In this document: positions 1 through 9,129 of the stretch, one piece after another
How positions within the stretch are numbered: the first letter of the stretch is position 1
Layout: the number at the start of each line of letters is the position of its first letter
Assembly (NCBI GenBank): GCA_963782495.1
Contig: CAWAJU010000008.1
Location: 248,001 to 312,000 of the forward strand
Direction: 5' to 3'
Length of the DNA: 64,000 bases
Origin: DASQBT01 sp963782495
GTDB taxonomy: Bacteria; Pseudomonadota; Gammaproteobacteria; Burkholderiales; Thiobacillaceae
The notes under the pieces: model-generated
Told to the model about the DNA's origin: nothing
The model's database searches: none
What the model saw: the letters and a program-made list of their open reading frames with translations, nothing else
Program-made: the position numbers and the translations under genes

Positions 1-1478
1 CTGCACGCGACCGTTTCGGAGTCAAACCACTTTACTGGTGGGATTCGCCGAGTGGCTTTGTTGCGTTTGCCTCGGAGATCAAGCAATTCACTGTTCTTCC
101 TGGCTGGCACGCGCGACTCAATGGCGCGCGTGCGTACGATTACCTGAACTGGGCGGTCAGCGACCATGGCACCGAAACATTATTCGCCGGCGTGCAGCAG
201 CTTGCTGGCGGCGAATATCTGCTCGCAGGCTTGGACGAGTTGGCGGACCATAGACGACCCCAACGCTGGTACACGCTCCGGCCAGCGATTGTGGAGATGG
301 GATTCGACGCGGCATCGAGTCATTTCAGGAAACTGTTCGAGGAATCCGTACAGTTGCGACTGCGCGCCGATGTACCCTTAGGCACGGGACTTTCAGGCGG
401 GCTTGATTCCTCTTCCATTGTCTGCACCGTCAATCAACAGCTACGCAGCAAGGATGCCCATGCCTTGCAGAATACCTTTTCCGCCTGCGCCGAGGATCCG
501 CGTTTCGACGAGCGTCGATTCATCGAGGTAGTCGCGCGCCAAACCGGCGTCGCCACCCACTACACCTTCCCGCAGTTCGATGGACTATTCCCGGTGCTTG
601 ACGAGCTGGTATGGCATCACGACGAGCCCTTCCTGTCCACCAGCGTATATGCGGAGTGGCGGGTCTTTCAACTCGCGCGTGCCAATGGAGTGAAGGTCAC
701 GCTGGACGGCCATGGTGCGGACGAAATGCTGGCGGGTTATCACGGCTTCTTTGGTGCGAGGCTGGGCGCCCTGCTGGTTAGAGGAGACCTGACAGGCTTG
801 GCGCGAGAGATCACGGCCATGGGCCGGCGATTCGGCTACAGCCCCCTTCATCTCTTGCTTCGCATGATGGATACCCTGTTGCCCAATAGCTTGCGTCAGC
901 CTCTCAGGCGGCTATCTGGGAGATCTGCGACGCGGGCCGCGTGGCTGAATCTGGAGAGCTTGGTGATCGCCGAGGTGGACCCGTTCGCGGAAAAGGGCGC
1001 CAAGTCGGCAAGCATAGGCGAGATGTCCCGTGCACAGGTGCTGCACACCAGCCTCCCCGTACAACTCAAGTGGTGCGATCGCGATTCCATGGCGCATTCA
1101 GTCGAATCCCGCGCACCTTTTCTGGATTACCGCTTGGTCGAGTTTGTGCTGGGATGTCCGGACGCCTTCAAGCTGGAACGCGGCGTGACCAAGCGAATCT
1201 TGCGCGCTGCGCTCGCTGACCAACTGCCGTTCGACGTGGCCAACCGGGTAGACAAGATGGGTTTTGTTACCCCCGAGGCCGCATGGGTGCGCGAGACCGC
1301 ACCCATGCAATTCCGTCGTGCAGTTGCCGAGGCGGTTGAACAAAGTCACGGCGTGCTCACGGCCGCGACCCTGCCTGCGGCCGAGGCGATCATCGCTGGC
1401 AGACGGCCTTATGACAACTTGCTCTGGCGCTGGATTTGCTTCGGGCGCTGGATGGCCCTCTTCTCGGTGACGCCATGA
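1..1478 (+). CDS. Asparagine synthase-like amidotransferase (5' end outside window)
   Basis: Partial gene, already open at base 3. The visible part starts late in the N-terminal glutaminase domain (ARDRFGVKPLYWW, typical of class II glutamine amidotransferases) and continues into the synthetase domain. The ATP-pyrophosphatase loop SGGLDSSS lies near bases 395-420, with a DGHGADEMLAGY motif near 705-735. The family moves glutamine-derived ammonia onto an activated carboxylate. In a glycan locus such proteins are usually thought to amidate uronic acids rather than make asparagine; that role is inferred. The stop overlaps the hisH start (ATGA), so the two are translationally coupled. A second homologue lies at 5446-7395. 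Confidence 0.88.
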   Translation, partial: ARDRFGVKPLYWWDSPSGFVAFASEIKQFTVLPGWHARLNGARAYDYLNWAVSDHGTETLFAGVQQLAGGEYLLAGLDELADHRRPQRWYTLRPAIVEMGFDAASSHFRKLFEESVQLRLRADVPLGTGLSGGLDSSSIVCTVNQQLRSKDAHALQNTFSACAEDPRFDERRFIEVVARQTGVATHYTFPQFDGLFPVLDELVWHHDEPFLSTSVYAEWRVFQLARANGVKVTLDGHGADEMLAGYHGFFGARLGALLVRGDLTGLAREITAMGRRFGYSPLHLLLRMMDTLLPNSLRQPLRRLSGRSATRAAWLNLESLVIAEVDPFAEKGAKSASIGEMSRAQVLHTSLPVQLKWCDRDSMAHSVESRAPFLDYRLVEFVLGCPDAFKLERGVTKRILRAALADQLPFDVANRVDKMGFVTPEAAWVRETAPMQFRRAVAEAVEQSHGVLTAATLPAAEAIIAGRRPYDNLLWRWICFGRWMALFSVTP

Positions 1479-2107
1479 GTGAAGACAAGTTGATTGCCAT
1501 CGTCGACTACGGCATGGGCAATATCGGCTCCATCCGCAACATGCTGCGAAAGGTGGGCGCCCCGGCCGTGATCGCGTCGGCGCCAGCGGATCTGGAACGC
1601 GCGACGAAGATCATACTGCCTGGCGTGGGCGCCTTCGACCAGGGTATGGAAAAACTGGAATCCAGCGGATTTCGGCAGGCGCTGGATCGACTGGTGCTGG
1701 AGCACAAGCGGCCCATTCTTGGCATCTGCCTAGGCATGCAGCTTTTTACCCGTGCCAGCGAAGAAGGCAGGCGGCCGGGGCTGGGCTGGGTGCCGGGCGA
1801 GACCGTGCGTTTCCAGAGCGAGCGCCTGCCCCGCGGATTGCACATTCCTCACATGGGCTGGAATGCGGTTATGGTAAGAAAGACTTCGCCCCTGTTCGAC
1901 GGGCTGACGGAAGAACAGCGCTTCTATTTCCTGCACTCCTACCACGTGGTCTGCACGGAGCAGGATGACGTGCTGACTGAAACGGTGCATGGCTATCCGT
2001 TCACCTCATCCTATGCTCGGGGAAACATCATCGGCGCCCAGTTTCACCCGGAGAAGAGCCACCGCTTCGGAATGGAGTTCCTTCGCCGTTTCGCGGAGGC
2101 CTACTGA
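1475..2107 (+). CDS. hisH: HisH-type glutamine amidotransferase (glycan-locus copy)
   Basis: A 210-residue class I glutaminase with an intact triad: nucleophile Cys85 in GICLGMQ, and His191/Glu193 in FHPEKS. An N-terminal DYGMGN motif is also present. It releases ammonia from glutamine for a partner. The ATG at 1475 overlaps the previous stop; an upstream in-frame start at 1436 would lie inside the preceding gene and is less likely. It is followed 2 nt later by a HisF-like gene and then a WbpG-like gene, the arrangement known from Pseudomonas aeruginosa O-antigen clusters. It therefore probably supplies ammonia for an acetamidino sugar rather than for histidine synthesis. Confidence 0.88.
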   Translation: MSEDKLIAIVDYGMGNIGSIRNMLRKVGAPAVIASAPADLERATKIILPGVGAFDQGMEKLESSGFRQALDRLVLEHKRPILGICLGMQLFTRASEEGRRPGLGWVPGETVRFQSERLPRGLHIPHMGWNAVMVRKTSPLFDGLTEEQRFYFLHSYHVVCTEQDDVLTETVHGYPFTSSYARGNIIGAQFHPEKSHRFGMEFLRRFAEAY

Positions 2108-2109
2108 AC

Positions 2110-2871
2110 ATGCGCCGTACCCGCGTGATGCCTATGTTGCTGCTCAAGGAACGCAGCCTCTACAAGACGACCCGATTCGAAAAGCCGGTGTATGTCGGCG
2201 ACCCGATCAACGCGGTAAAGATCTTCAACGACAAGGGCATAGACGAGCTGGTAATTCTCGATATTGGCGCCACGCGCGCCGGACAAGGGCCCGATCTGGG
2301 TTATCTGCGTGAATTTGCCGAGGAATGCTTTGTCCCGCTTTGTTACGGCGGAGGCATATCAACCGTGGAGCAAGCCGAAGCGGTGCTCAAGGTGGGCGTT
2401 GAAAAGGTGTCCATCAACACAGCCGCCATAGATTGCCCGGGGTTCATCCGGGATGCGGCATCGAGTTGCGGTAGCCAGAGTATTGTCGCCGCGATGGATG
2501 TCAGGCGCGGCCTGCTGGGCGGACCCAAGGTCGCCCGCACCAGTCCGCTGATGAAGTCTACCGAACTTGATCCTGTGGATTGGGCGCGCGAACTCGCCGC
2601 CCAAGGAGCCGGAGAACTACTGATCAACAGCGTGGACCGTGATGGGACCGGCAAGGGTTATGACCTGGAAGTTCTGCGCCGCATTACCGATGCCGTTGGC
2701 GTGCCCGTAATCGCCTGTGGGGGCGCGGGCAACGTCAACGATTTCAGGCAAGCCGTGGAGGCCGGCGCAGCGGCGGTGGCCGCGGGCCAGATGTTCGTCT
2801 TTCACGGCCGCCACAAGGCTGTGCTGATAAACTACCCGGCCTCCGAGGATCTGGACCACCTTTTGCCATAG
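2110..2871 (+). CDS. hisF2: HisF2/AglZ-type acetamidino modification protein
   Basis: A 253-residue (beta/alpha)8-barrel protein clearly related to HisF: the CYGGGIST, SINTAA and DRDGTGKGYD motifs are conserved. By alignment with Thermotoga HisF numbering, Asp130 (AMDVRR) and Asp176 (VDRDG) are kept. The catalytic Asp11 of true cyclases (CLDVK) is replaced by leucine (MLLLK, Leu11). That fits a paralogue that channels ammonia from HisH to a sugar amidotransferase and does not close the imidazole ring. It lies 2 nt after hisH and 2 nt before wbpG. The specialised role rests on context plus the missing residue. Confidence 0.87.
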   Translation: MRRTRVMPMLLLKERSLYKTTRFEKPVYVGDPINAVKIFNDKGIDELVILDIGATRAGQGPDLGYLREFAEECFVPLCYGGGISTVEQAEAVLKVGVEKVSINTAAIDCPGFIRDAASSCGSQSIVAAMDVRRGLLGGPKVARTSPLMKSTELDPVDWARELAAQGAGELLINSVDRDGTGKGYDLEVLRRITDAVGVPVIACGGAGNVNDFRQAVEAGAAAVAAGQMFVFHGRHKAVLINYPASEDLDHLLP

Positions 2872-2873
2872 AG

Positions 2874-4013
2874 ATGAATACAAGCAGGGAATACCGCGTT
2901 TGCAGGCGCTGCATTATGGATACCTCGGACCCTGCCATCGAGTTCGATGCTCACGGCGTCTGCAACCATTGCCACCGTCGCGACAGCCTTGCCGCCACCC
3001 TTCCCGCCACGCGCGAAGAAGGGTTGGCGCGGCTCGACCGCATCTTGGAACGCATCAAGAATGACGGCAAAGGCCGGGAATACGACTGCCTGATCGGGAT
3101 CAGCGGCGGCGTCGATAGCTCTTATCTGGCACACTTGGCGGTGGAAAGAGGACTGCGGCCACTCGTGGTGCACTTCGACAATGGTTGGAATTCCGAACTT
3201 GCGGTGAAGAATATCGAAAGTGTCATCTCACGTCTGAACCTAGACTTGCAGACCTATGTGGTGGACTGGCCGGAGTTCAGGGACATACAGCGTTCCCTGC
3301 TCAAGGCTGGCGTGCTCGACCTGGAGATCCTGAGCGACCAGGCCATCATCGCTACCATGTTCCGCCTGGCCCGGAAGAACCGCATCAAGTACATCCTGAG
3401 CGGCCACAACGTGGCAACGGAAACGCACCTGCCCGATGCTTGGACCTGGATGAAATTCGATGCGCGCAATATCCGCGCCATTCAGCGCCGGTTTGGAACC
3501 CGTGCTATCCGCAGCACGCCCCTGATGAGCATCCTGGGCTACACCCTCAGCCAGATGGCCTACGGGTTCAAATTCGTTTGGCCACTCAACCTCGTGGACT
3601 ATCACAAACCCCAGGCCCTCGATCTCCTGAAGTCCGAATACGGCTGGCGCGAATACAGCACGAAGCATGGCGAGTCGATCATCACGCGCTTCTACCAGAA
3701 CTACATCCTGCCAACCAAGTTCGGCATCGACAAGCGCCGTGCACACCTTTCCAGCATGATCTGCTCTGGCCAGATAAGCCGGGCTGACGCACTGGCGAAG
3801 ATCGCCCTGCCCCCCTATACACCGATGGAACAGGAAGAGGATTTGGACTATGTGACCAAGAAGCTAGGCTTTAGCCGCGAAGAGTTCGACCGTCTGATGC
3901 ACGAGCCGGCCCAATCCCATCTTGACTACCCCTCGGAATACCGCATGTTTCTCCTGTTGCGCTGGCTGAAGCGCAAGGTCTACGGCAATCGTATGCCGGC
4001 TGTCGTGGAGTAA
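2874..4013 (+). CDS. wbpG: N-acetyl sugar amidotransferase (WbpG/PseA family)
   Basis: A 379-residue enzyme of the PP-loop ATP pyrophosphatase superfamily. The loop SGGVDSS is at about residues 77-83. Four N-terminal cysteines in two CxxC pairs (Cys10/13 and Cys30/33) look like a small zinc site. WbpG/PseA proteins turn an N-acetyl group on a nucleotide sugar into an acetamidino group, using ammonia delivered by HisH/HisF2. All three genes are adjacent with 2-nt gaps, so a complete acetamidino module is present. The sugar substrate cannot be read from this window; in P. aeruginosa it is a diacetamido mannuronic acid. Confidence 0.88.
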   Translation: MNTSREYRVCRRCIMDTSDPAIEFDAHGVCNHCHRRDSLAATLPATREEGLARLDRILERIKNDGKGREYDCLIGISGGVDSSYLAHLAVERGLRPLVVHFDNGWNSELAVKNIESVISRLNLDLQTYVVDWPEFRDIQRSLLKAGVLDLEILSDQAIIATMFRLARKNRIKYILSGHNVATETHLPDAWTWMKFDARNIRAIQRRFGTRAIRSTPLMSILGYTLSQMAYGFKFVWPLNLVDYHKPQALDLLKSEYGWREYSTKHGESIITRFYQNYILPTKFGIDKRRAHLSSMICSGQISRADALAKIALPPYTPMEQEEDLDYVTKKLGFSREEFDRLMHEPAQSHLDYPSEYRMFLLLRWLKRKVYGNRMPAVVE

Positions 4014-4026
4014 GCCAAGGCGGCAC

Positions 4027-5307
4027 GTGAGCATGCGCATCCTGCTTGTTTCCCACTTCTTCCCTCCCTTCAACAGCATCGGCGCGGTTCGCACTGGCAA
4101 GACCGCCAAGTACCTGCGCCAGCTAGGGCACGATGTTCGAGTGCTCACCACCGCGGACCAGAGCCTTCAAGCGACTTTGCCTCTGGATATCCCCGCATCT
4201 GAAGTCATTTACACACCCTGGTTAAATGTTAACCGTCCCGTCGAACTGGCTTTGGGTGGACGCGGTCGGGTAGCCACGCATGGCTACGCTGCGGGCAGCT
4301 CCACGCCCAATTTCGTCAGGAAGCTGGGGCTGTTCTACAAACATCTCACCAACTTGCCCGACGGGCAGATCGGCTGGTATCCCTACGCCGTGAGCGCGGG
4401 ACGCCGGCTGATGCGCGACTGGCATCCCGATGTCATTTACGCCAGCGCGATGCCGGTTACCTCGTTGCTGGTGGCGCACGCCCTGGCGCGGGGTAGTGGC
4501 GTTCCTTGGGTCGCCGAGTTGCGAGACCTCTGGTTGGACAACCCCTATCTGGATCTTCCTCCGTGGCGTCGTCGAATAGAGCACAGCCTGGAAGAGCGCG
4601 TCTTGGGGTCGGCGCGCGGCCTGGTGACGATATCCGAGCCTCTGGCGGAGACGCTGCGCAAACGTTTTGCGGTCCCGGTCGAGGTCGTGACCAACGGCTT
4701 TGATCCAGAGGACTACCCTGCCGCCGCCGCGCCCGCCCAAGAGGACCGGGTGCGCATCGTCTACACAGGGATGATCTACGAAGGGCGGCGCGACCCCTCG
4801 CCCTTGTTTCAAGCCGTGGCAAGTCTGGGCGAATTCGTCGCGAACGTGCGCATCGCTTTCTATGGTCGCTACCTGGGTGTCGTTGACTCTCTGGCGCAGC
4901 GTTATGGCATACGCGATTGCGTTGAGATTCACGAACCCGTTCCCCACCGCGAGGCCCTTCGCATCCAGGCGGAGGCTGACCTCCTGTTGCTCCTGTTGTG
5001 GGATAACCCCAGGGAAAGGGGTAGCTTCACCGGCAAAGTGTTCGAGTATCTCGGGGCGCGACGCCCGATACTGGCAGTTGGGCCTGCCGACAACGTGGCG
5101 TCCACGCTGATCCTGGAAAGGAAGGCTGGCATGGTTGGCACGAAACCCGAGACCATCGCCGCCTACCTGCGCGAATGCCTGCTTGCAAAAAGGGAACGGG
5201 GATGCATAGCGTCGCCACCGGTTGAAGCCATAAACGGGTTTTCGCGCGAGTACCAGACCCGCGTGCTGGCGCAATTTCTTCAACAACGCGTTGGCGAGCT
5301 GGCGTGA
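4027..5307 (+). CDS. Glycosyltransferase family 4 protein
   Basis: A 426-residue GT-B fold glycosyltransferase. The N-terminal half opens with MRILLVSHFFPPFNSIGA, typical of GT4 enzymes. The C-terminal half has the donor-binding region (RIVYTGMIYEGRRDPSPLF) and a late FTGKVFEYLGARRPILA segment equivalent to the EX7E area. It would add one sugar to the lipid-linked repeat unit on the cytoplasmic face. Translation may start at GTG 4027 or ATG 4033, two codons later. It lies 13 nt after wbpG. Donor and acceptor are unknown. Confidence 0.85.
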   Translation: MSMRILLVSHFFPPFNSIGAVRTGKTAKYLRQLGHDVRVLTTADQSLQATLPLDIPASEVIYTPWLNVNRPVELALGGRGRVATHGYAAGSSTPNFVRKLGLFYKHLTNLPDGQIGWYPYAVSAGRRLMRDWHPDVIYASAMPVTSLLVAHALARGSGVPWVAELRDLWLDNPYLDLPPWRRRIEHSLEERVLGSARGLVTISEPLAETLRKRFAVPVEVVTNGFDPEDYPAAAAPAQEDRVRIVYTGMIYEGRRDPSPLFQAVASLGEFVANVRIAFYGRYLGVVDSLAQRYGIRDCVEIHEPVPHREALRIQAEADLLLLLLWDNPRERGSFTGKVFEYLGARRPILAVGPADNVASTLILERKAGMVGTKPETIAAYLRECLLAKRERGCIASPPVEAINGFSREYQTRVLAQFLQQRVGELA

Positions 5308-5445
5308 TCCGGTCAGTCCTGCGTCTCGCTCCGTCCCGAGGGCCGCGTCAGGGCCAGCGAGTCCAATGCGTTCGTACTCGCCGCTCTATGCAGATCAGGC
5401 CATCGCCGATATCGGCGCCGTCCGATCACAAGGGCTAGACGGATC

Positions 5446-7395
5446 ATGTGCGGTCTGGCCGGATTTCTCGCTCCCCCATCCACTTTAACGACTGAAGCGG
5501 AGGTTCATGCGCGACGCATGGCCGACGCCATGACCCACCGTGGCCCGGACGCTGGTGGAGCATGGGTTGACGGGGCGGCTGGCATCGCGCTGGCGCACCG
5601 CAGGCTTTCTGTCCTGGATCTCTCTCCTGCCGGCCATCAGCCAATGACGTCGGAAAGCGGCAGGTTTGTCCTGGCCTATAACGGTGAGATATACAACCAC
5701 CACAAACTGCGCGAAGAGCTCGGACATGTCAGATGGCGCGGACATTCGGATACCGAGACCTTGCTGGAAGCTGTCCAGTTTTGGGGCGTGGAAGCGGCCT
5801 TGATGAAGTGTGTGGGGATGTTCGCCATTGCGCTTTGGGACCGCCGAACTGAAACGCTGACGCTGGCGCGCGACAGGCTGGGCGAGAAGCCGTTGTACTA
5901 CGGATGGGTGAACGGCAAATTCATGTTCAGCTCTGAACTCAAAGGAATGCGCGCGCATCCTGAGTGGCATGGAGAAGTCGATCGAAACGCCCTGGCTTTG
6001 TATATGCGATACAACTACATACCAGCACCTCTTTCGATCTACAGGGGTATATACAAGCTGCCGCCCGGTACCTACCTGAGTATCGGCAAGAGTCATCGGG
6101 AAACTAGTCGGCCAGACCCCGTTGCCTACTGGTCAGCGGCAGACGCGGCACAGGCTGGTCTTGACCGACCGTTCTCGGGTGATGCACAGGACGCGGTCAC
6201 TGAGCTTGACCGGTTGCTGCGAGAAGTGATTTCGCAACAGATGGTGGCCGACGTGCCGCTTGGAGCTTTCCTTTCCGGCGGCATCGATTCCTCCACGGTG
6301 GTAGCTCTGATGCAGGCGCAAAGCAGCCGGCCGGTCATGACCTTCACCATCGCCTTTCATGACGACAGTTACAACGAGGCCGAACATGCCAAGGCCGTGG
6401 CCCGGCACCTTGGCACCGACCACACGGAACTGTATGTCACACCGGAGCAGGCAATGTCGGTCATTCCAAAACTGTCCACGCTATACGACGAGCCATTTGC
6501 CGATTCCTCGCAGCTACCGACCTACCTGGTCGCGGAATTGGCGCGCCGACATGTTACCGTGAGTCTGACCGGCGACGGAGGTGACGAGCTGTTTGGTGGA
6601 TACAATCGGTATATATGGGCGAGCGGTGTCTGGCGCAGAGTCCGGGCGGTGCCTGCCGGTATGCGCGAGCTGGCCGCCCATGCCGTAACAGCATTTTCTC
6701 CTGGGCAATGGGATCGGATCTTCAAGGTCGCAGGCCCCCTCCTACCCGGGCGCTTGCGGGTGCGGCTGCCGGGCGAGAAATTGCACAAGCTGGCCGGTAT
6801 GCTCGACGCGGCATCGCCCGAGGACGTGTATCTCAGGCTGGTTTCGCTCTGGCAGAATCCCGCGGCGATCATCATCAATGCCTGTGAGCCCCCAAACACT
6901 ATCACTGATTCACGCAAAATGCCCGGGATTGAGGGTTTCACGCTACGCATGATGTATCTCGACCTGGTGACCTATCTTCCGGACGATATCCTGGTAAAGG
7001 TGGACCGTGCCGCAATGGGCGTGAGCCTGGAGACGCGCGTCCCGTTTCTTGATCATCGCGTGGTGGAATTCGCCTGGCAACTGCCGCTCTCAGTAAAGAT
7101 CCGTGACGGTCAGGGCAAGTGGCCGTTGCGGCGGCTGCTTTCCCGCTATGTCCCGGACTCCCTGATCGAGCGACCCAAAATGGGCTTTGGCGTACCGCTA
7201 GACAGCTGGTTGCGTGGGCCTCTAAGAGACTGGGCGGAAGAACTTCTGGACCAGACGCGCCTCGCCAGGGAGGGCTATTTCCACCCGGGTCCGATCCGCG
7301 AGAAATGGCTCGAGCACTTATCCGGCAAGCGGAACTGGCAGCATCATCTGTGGGCAGTCTTGATGTTCCAGGCTTGGCTTGAGCAGCAAGTGTAG
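5446..7395 (+). CDS. asnB: Asparagine synthase (glutamine-hydrolysing) family protein
   Basis: A complete 649-residue AsnB-type protein. It begins MCGLAGF, so Cys2 is the glutaminase nucleophile, followed by HRGPD and YNGEIYN glutaminase motifs. The synthetase domain has the FLSGGIDSS PP-loop near residue 276 and a TGDGGDELFGGY motif. It could be housekeeping AsnB or a glycan-specific carboxylate amidase. Its position between two glycosyltransferases, with a second homologue at 1-1478, favours the glycan role. A 138-nt non-coding gap precedes it, so it may have its own promoter. Confidence 0.9.
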   Translation: MCGLAGFLAPPSTLTTEAEVHARRMADAMTHRGPDAGGAWVDGAAGIALAHRRLSVLDLSPAGHQPMTSESGRFVLAYNGEIYNHHKLREELGHVRWRGHSDTETLLEAVQFWGVEAALMKCVGMFAIALWDRRTETLTLARDRLGEKPLYYGWVNGKFMFSSELKGMRAHPEWHGEVDRNALALYMRYNYIPAPLSIYRGIYKLPPGTYLSIGKSHRETSRPDPVAYWSAADAAQAGLDRPFSGDAQDAVTELDRLLREVISQQMVADVPLGAFLSGGIDSSTVVALMQAQSSRPVMTFTIAFHDDSYNEAEHAKAVARHLGTDHTELYVTPEQAMSVIPKLSTLYDEPFADSSQLPTYLVAELARRHVTVSLTGDGGDELFGGYNRYIWASGVWRRVRAVPAGMRELAAHAVTAFSPGQWDRIFKVAGPLLPGRLRVRLPGEKLHKLAGMLDAASPEDVYLRLVSLWQNPAAIIINACEPPNTITDSRKMPGIEGFTLRMMYLDLVTYLPDDILVKVDRAAMGVSLETRVPFLDHRVVEFAWQLPLSVKIRDGQGKWPLRRLLSRYVPDSLIERPKMGFGVPLDSWLRGPLRDWAEELLDQTRLAREGYFHPGPIREKWLEHLSGKRNWQHHLWAVLMFQAWLEQQV

Positions 7396-7399
7396 AGTG

Positions 7400-8521
7400 A
7401 TGGCAAGTATTCTGGTCATCGGCGGCCTGGCGGAATCGCTGATCAATTTTCGTGGCGCACTGCTAACCGAGATGGTGAAGCGCGGGCACCATGTTACCGC
7501 CTGTGCTGCGGAAGACAGTCCGGTTATTGCCAACAAACTGGCCGCCATTGGTGCGCTCTATGTTCCTCTGCACTTCAAACGTGCCGGACTGAATCCTTTG
7601 GCGGACCTGGTTCTGTTGTTGCGCATGGTTCAGGTGATGAGGCGGCTGCGCCCGGAAATCGTTCTTGCCTATACGATCAAACCGGTGATCTACGGTTCGC
7701 TTGCCGCCCGCATCATGGGCATCTCACGCTCTTATTCGATGATCACCGGTTTGGGTTACGCGTTCCTGAGTGGTGACGGCTTGAGGCAGCGAGTCGTTGG
7801 CCGCCTCGCCCGTTTGCTTTACCGCAGCGCGCTGAAGGGAAATGATGGCGTGTTTTTCCAGAATCCGGACGACCTGCATCTCTTTATTGAGGGCGGCCTA
7901 CTACCCGTCCCAAAGCGTGCGCGGGTGATCAATGGCTCGGGCGTGGACACCGTCCATTTCCAGCCCGCACCGTTACCGGGTGGCCCGCCGGTGTTCCTTC
8001 TTATCGCCCGCCTGCTTAGGGACAAGGGCATATGCGAATACGTTTCCGCCGCCGCCACGCTCAAGAAGATCTATCCCGACGCAATCTTTAGACTGGTCGG
8101 ACCGATCGACCCAAATCCGTCTGCCATACGCGAGGAACAGATCAGAAGTTGGCAGCAAAGCGGCACTCTTGAATACCTGGGCGAAGTCCAGGATGTCCGC
8201 CCGCATCTGGCACAATGCAGCGTGTACGTTCTGCCTTCCTACCGGGAGGGAACGCCACGCACGGTTCTGGAAGCCATGGCGATGGGCCGCCCGGTAATCA
8301 CGACCAATGTTCCTGGCTGCCGGGAGACCGTTGCCGATGGCGATAACGGCCTGCTTGTAGCTGCAAGAGATGCGGCGACGCTGGCACAGGCCATGAGGAG
8401 ATTCATTGTTTCCCCCGAGCTGATCTCGCGTATGGGGGCGCGAGGTCGAGAAATAGCCGAATGCAAGTATGACGTGCGAAAGGTGAACACCGCCATTCTG
8501 GAGCACATGGGCCTGGAATAA
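7400..8521 (+). CDS. Glycosyltransferase family 4 protein, PglA-like
   Basis: A 373-residue GT4 enzyme beginning MASILVIGGLAESLINFRG. Motifs include AYTIKPVIYGSLAARIMG, VINGSGVDTVHF and the EX7E-type segment YREGTPRTVLEAMAMGRP. It resembles PglA-type enzymes that add the second sugar to undecaprenyl-PP-linked bacillosamine, and it directly precedes a PglC-like transferase. The ATG at 7400 sits 5 nt after the asnB stop; an in-frame TTG at 7379 lies inside asnB and has been discounted. Specificity is inferred from neighbours only. Confidence 0.86.
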   Translation: MASILVIGGLAESLINFRGALLTEMVKRGHHVTACAAEDSPVIANKLAAIGALYVPLHFKRAGLNPLADLVLLLRMVQVMRRLRPEIVLAYTIKPVIYGSLAARIMGISRSYSMITGLGYAFLSGDGLRQRVVGRLARLLYRSALKGNDGVFFQNPDDLHLFIEGGLLPVPKRARVINGSGVDTVHFQPAPLPGGPPVFLLIARLLRDKGICEYVSAAATLKKIYPDAIFRLVGPIDPNPSAIREEQIRSWQQSGTLEYLGEVQDVRPHLAQCSVYVLPSYREGTPRTVLEAMAMGRPVITTNVPGCRETVADGDNGLLVAARDAATLAQAMRRFIVSPELISRMGARGREIAECKYDVRKVNTAILEHMGLE

Positions 8522-8523
8522 TA

Positions 8524-9129
8524 ATGCTCAAGCGCTCTTTCGATCTTGTTGTGGCTCTGCTCGGCCTGATAGTGGCGTCGCCCCTTATCATCGCCATGGC
8601 TTTGCTCGTACGCGCCAAGCTAGGTAGTCCGGTGCTGTTCCGGCAAGCACGCCCAGGCTTGCATGGGATACCGTTCTCGGTTGTCAAGTTTCGAACCATG
8701 CGCTCTACGGTCGACACTCACGGGCGACTCCTGCCGGACGAGGCGCGACTCACTGGCTTAGGAAGGGCCCTGCGCAGACTCAGTTTGGACGAGCTTCCCC
8801 AATTGATCAATGTGCTGCGCGGCGACATGAGCCTGGTTGGGCCGCGTCCCCTGCTGATGGAATATCTGCCGCTTTATTCCCCCGAGCAGGCGCGGCGCCA
8901 GGACGTGCTTCCCGGCATCACGGGCTGGGCACAGGTCAACGGACGCAATGCGCTGTCCTGGGACGAGAAGTTCGCGCTGGACGTTTGGTATGTGGATCAT
9001 CAGTCCTTCATGCTGGACCTGAAAATACTCTGGCTGACGTTTCTGAATATAATCCGTCCACGCGGCATCAGCCAGGCGGGGCACGTCACCATGCCGAAAT
9101 TCACCGGAAACAAGCCTGATGGTCACTGA
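8524..9129 (+). CDS. pglC: Undecaprenyl-phosphate glycosyl-1-phosphate transferase (PglC-like)
   Basis: A 201-residue monotopic phosphoglycosyltransferase, the short form with only the catalytic domain. It has an N-terminal re-entrant hydrophobic helix (RSFDLVVALLGLIVASPLI), the KFRTMRS motif, the catalytic Asp-Glu pair in LDELPQL near residue 90, and the GPRPL and LPGITGWAQVNGR motifs. It moves a phospho-sugar from UDP-sugar to undecaprenyl phosphate and so starts glycan assembly. The short length and the next three genes suggest a bacillosamine-type sugar as donor. It lies 2 nt after the GT4 gene and overlaps the next gene by 11 nt. Confidence 0.9.
   Translation: MLKRSFDLVVALLGLIVASPLIIAMALLVRAKLGSPVLFRQARPGLHGIPFSVVKFRTMRSTVDTHGRLLPDEARLTGLGRALRRLSLDELPQLINVLRGDMSLVGPRPLLMEYLPLYSPEQARRQDVLPGITGWAQVNGRNALSWDEKFALDVWYVDHQSFMLDLKILWLTFLNIIRPRGISQAGHVTMPKFTGNKPDGH

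Noticed and set aside
1475..2871. hisH/hisF as the housekeeping histidine genes
   Set aside because: They sit in a glycan locus next to wbpG, far from hisG in gene order, and HisF lacks catalytic Asp11.
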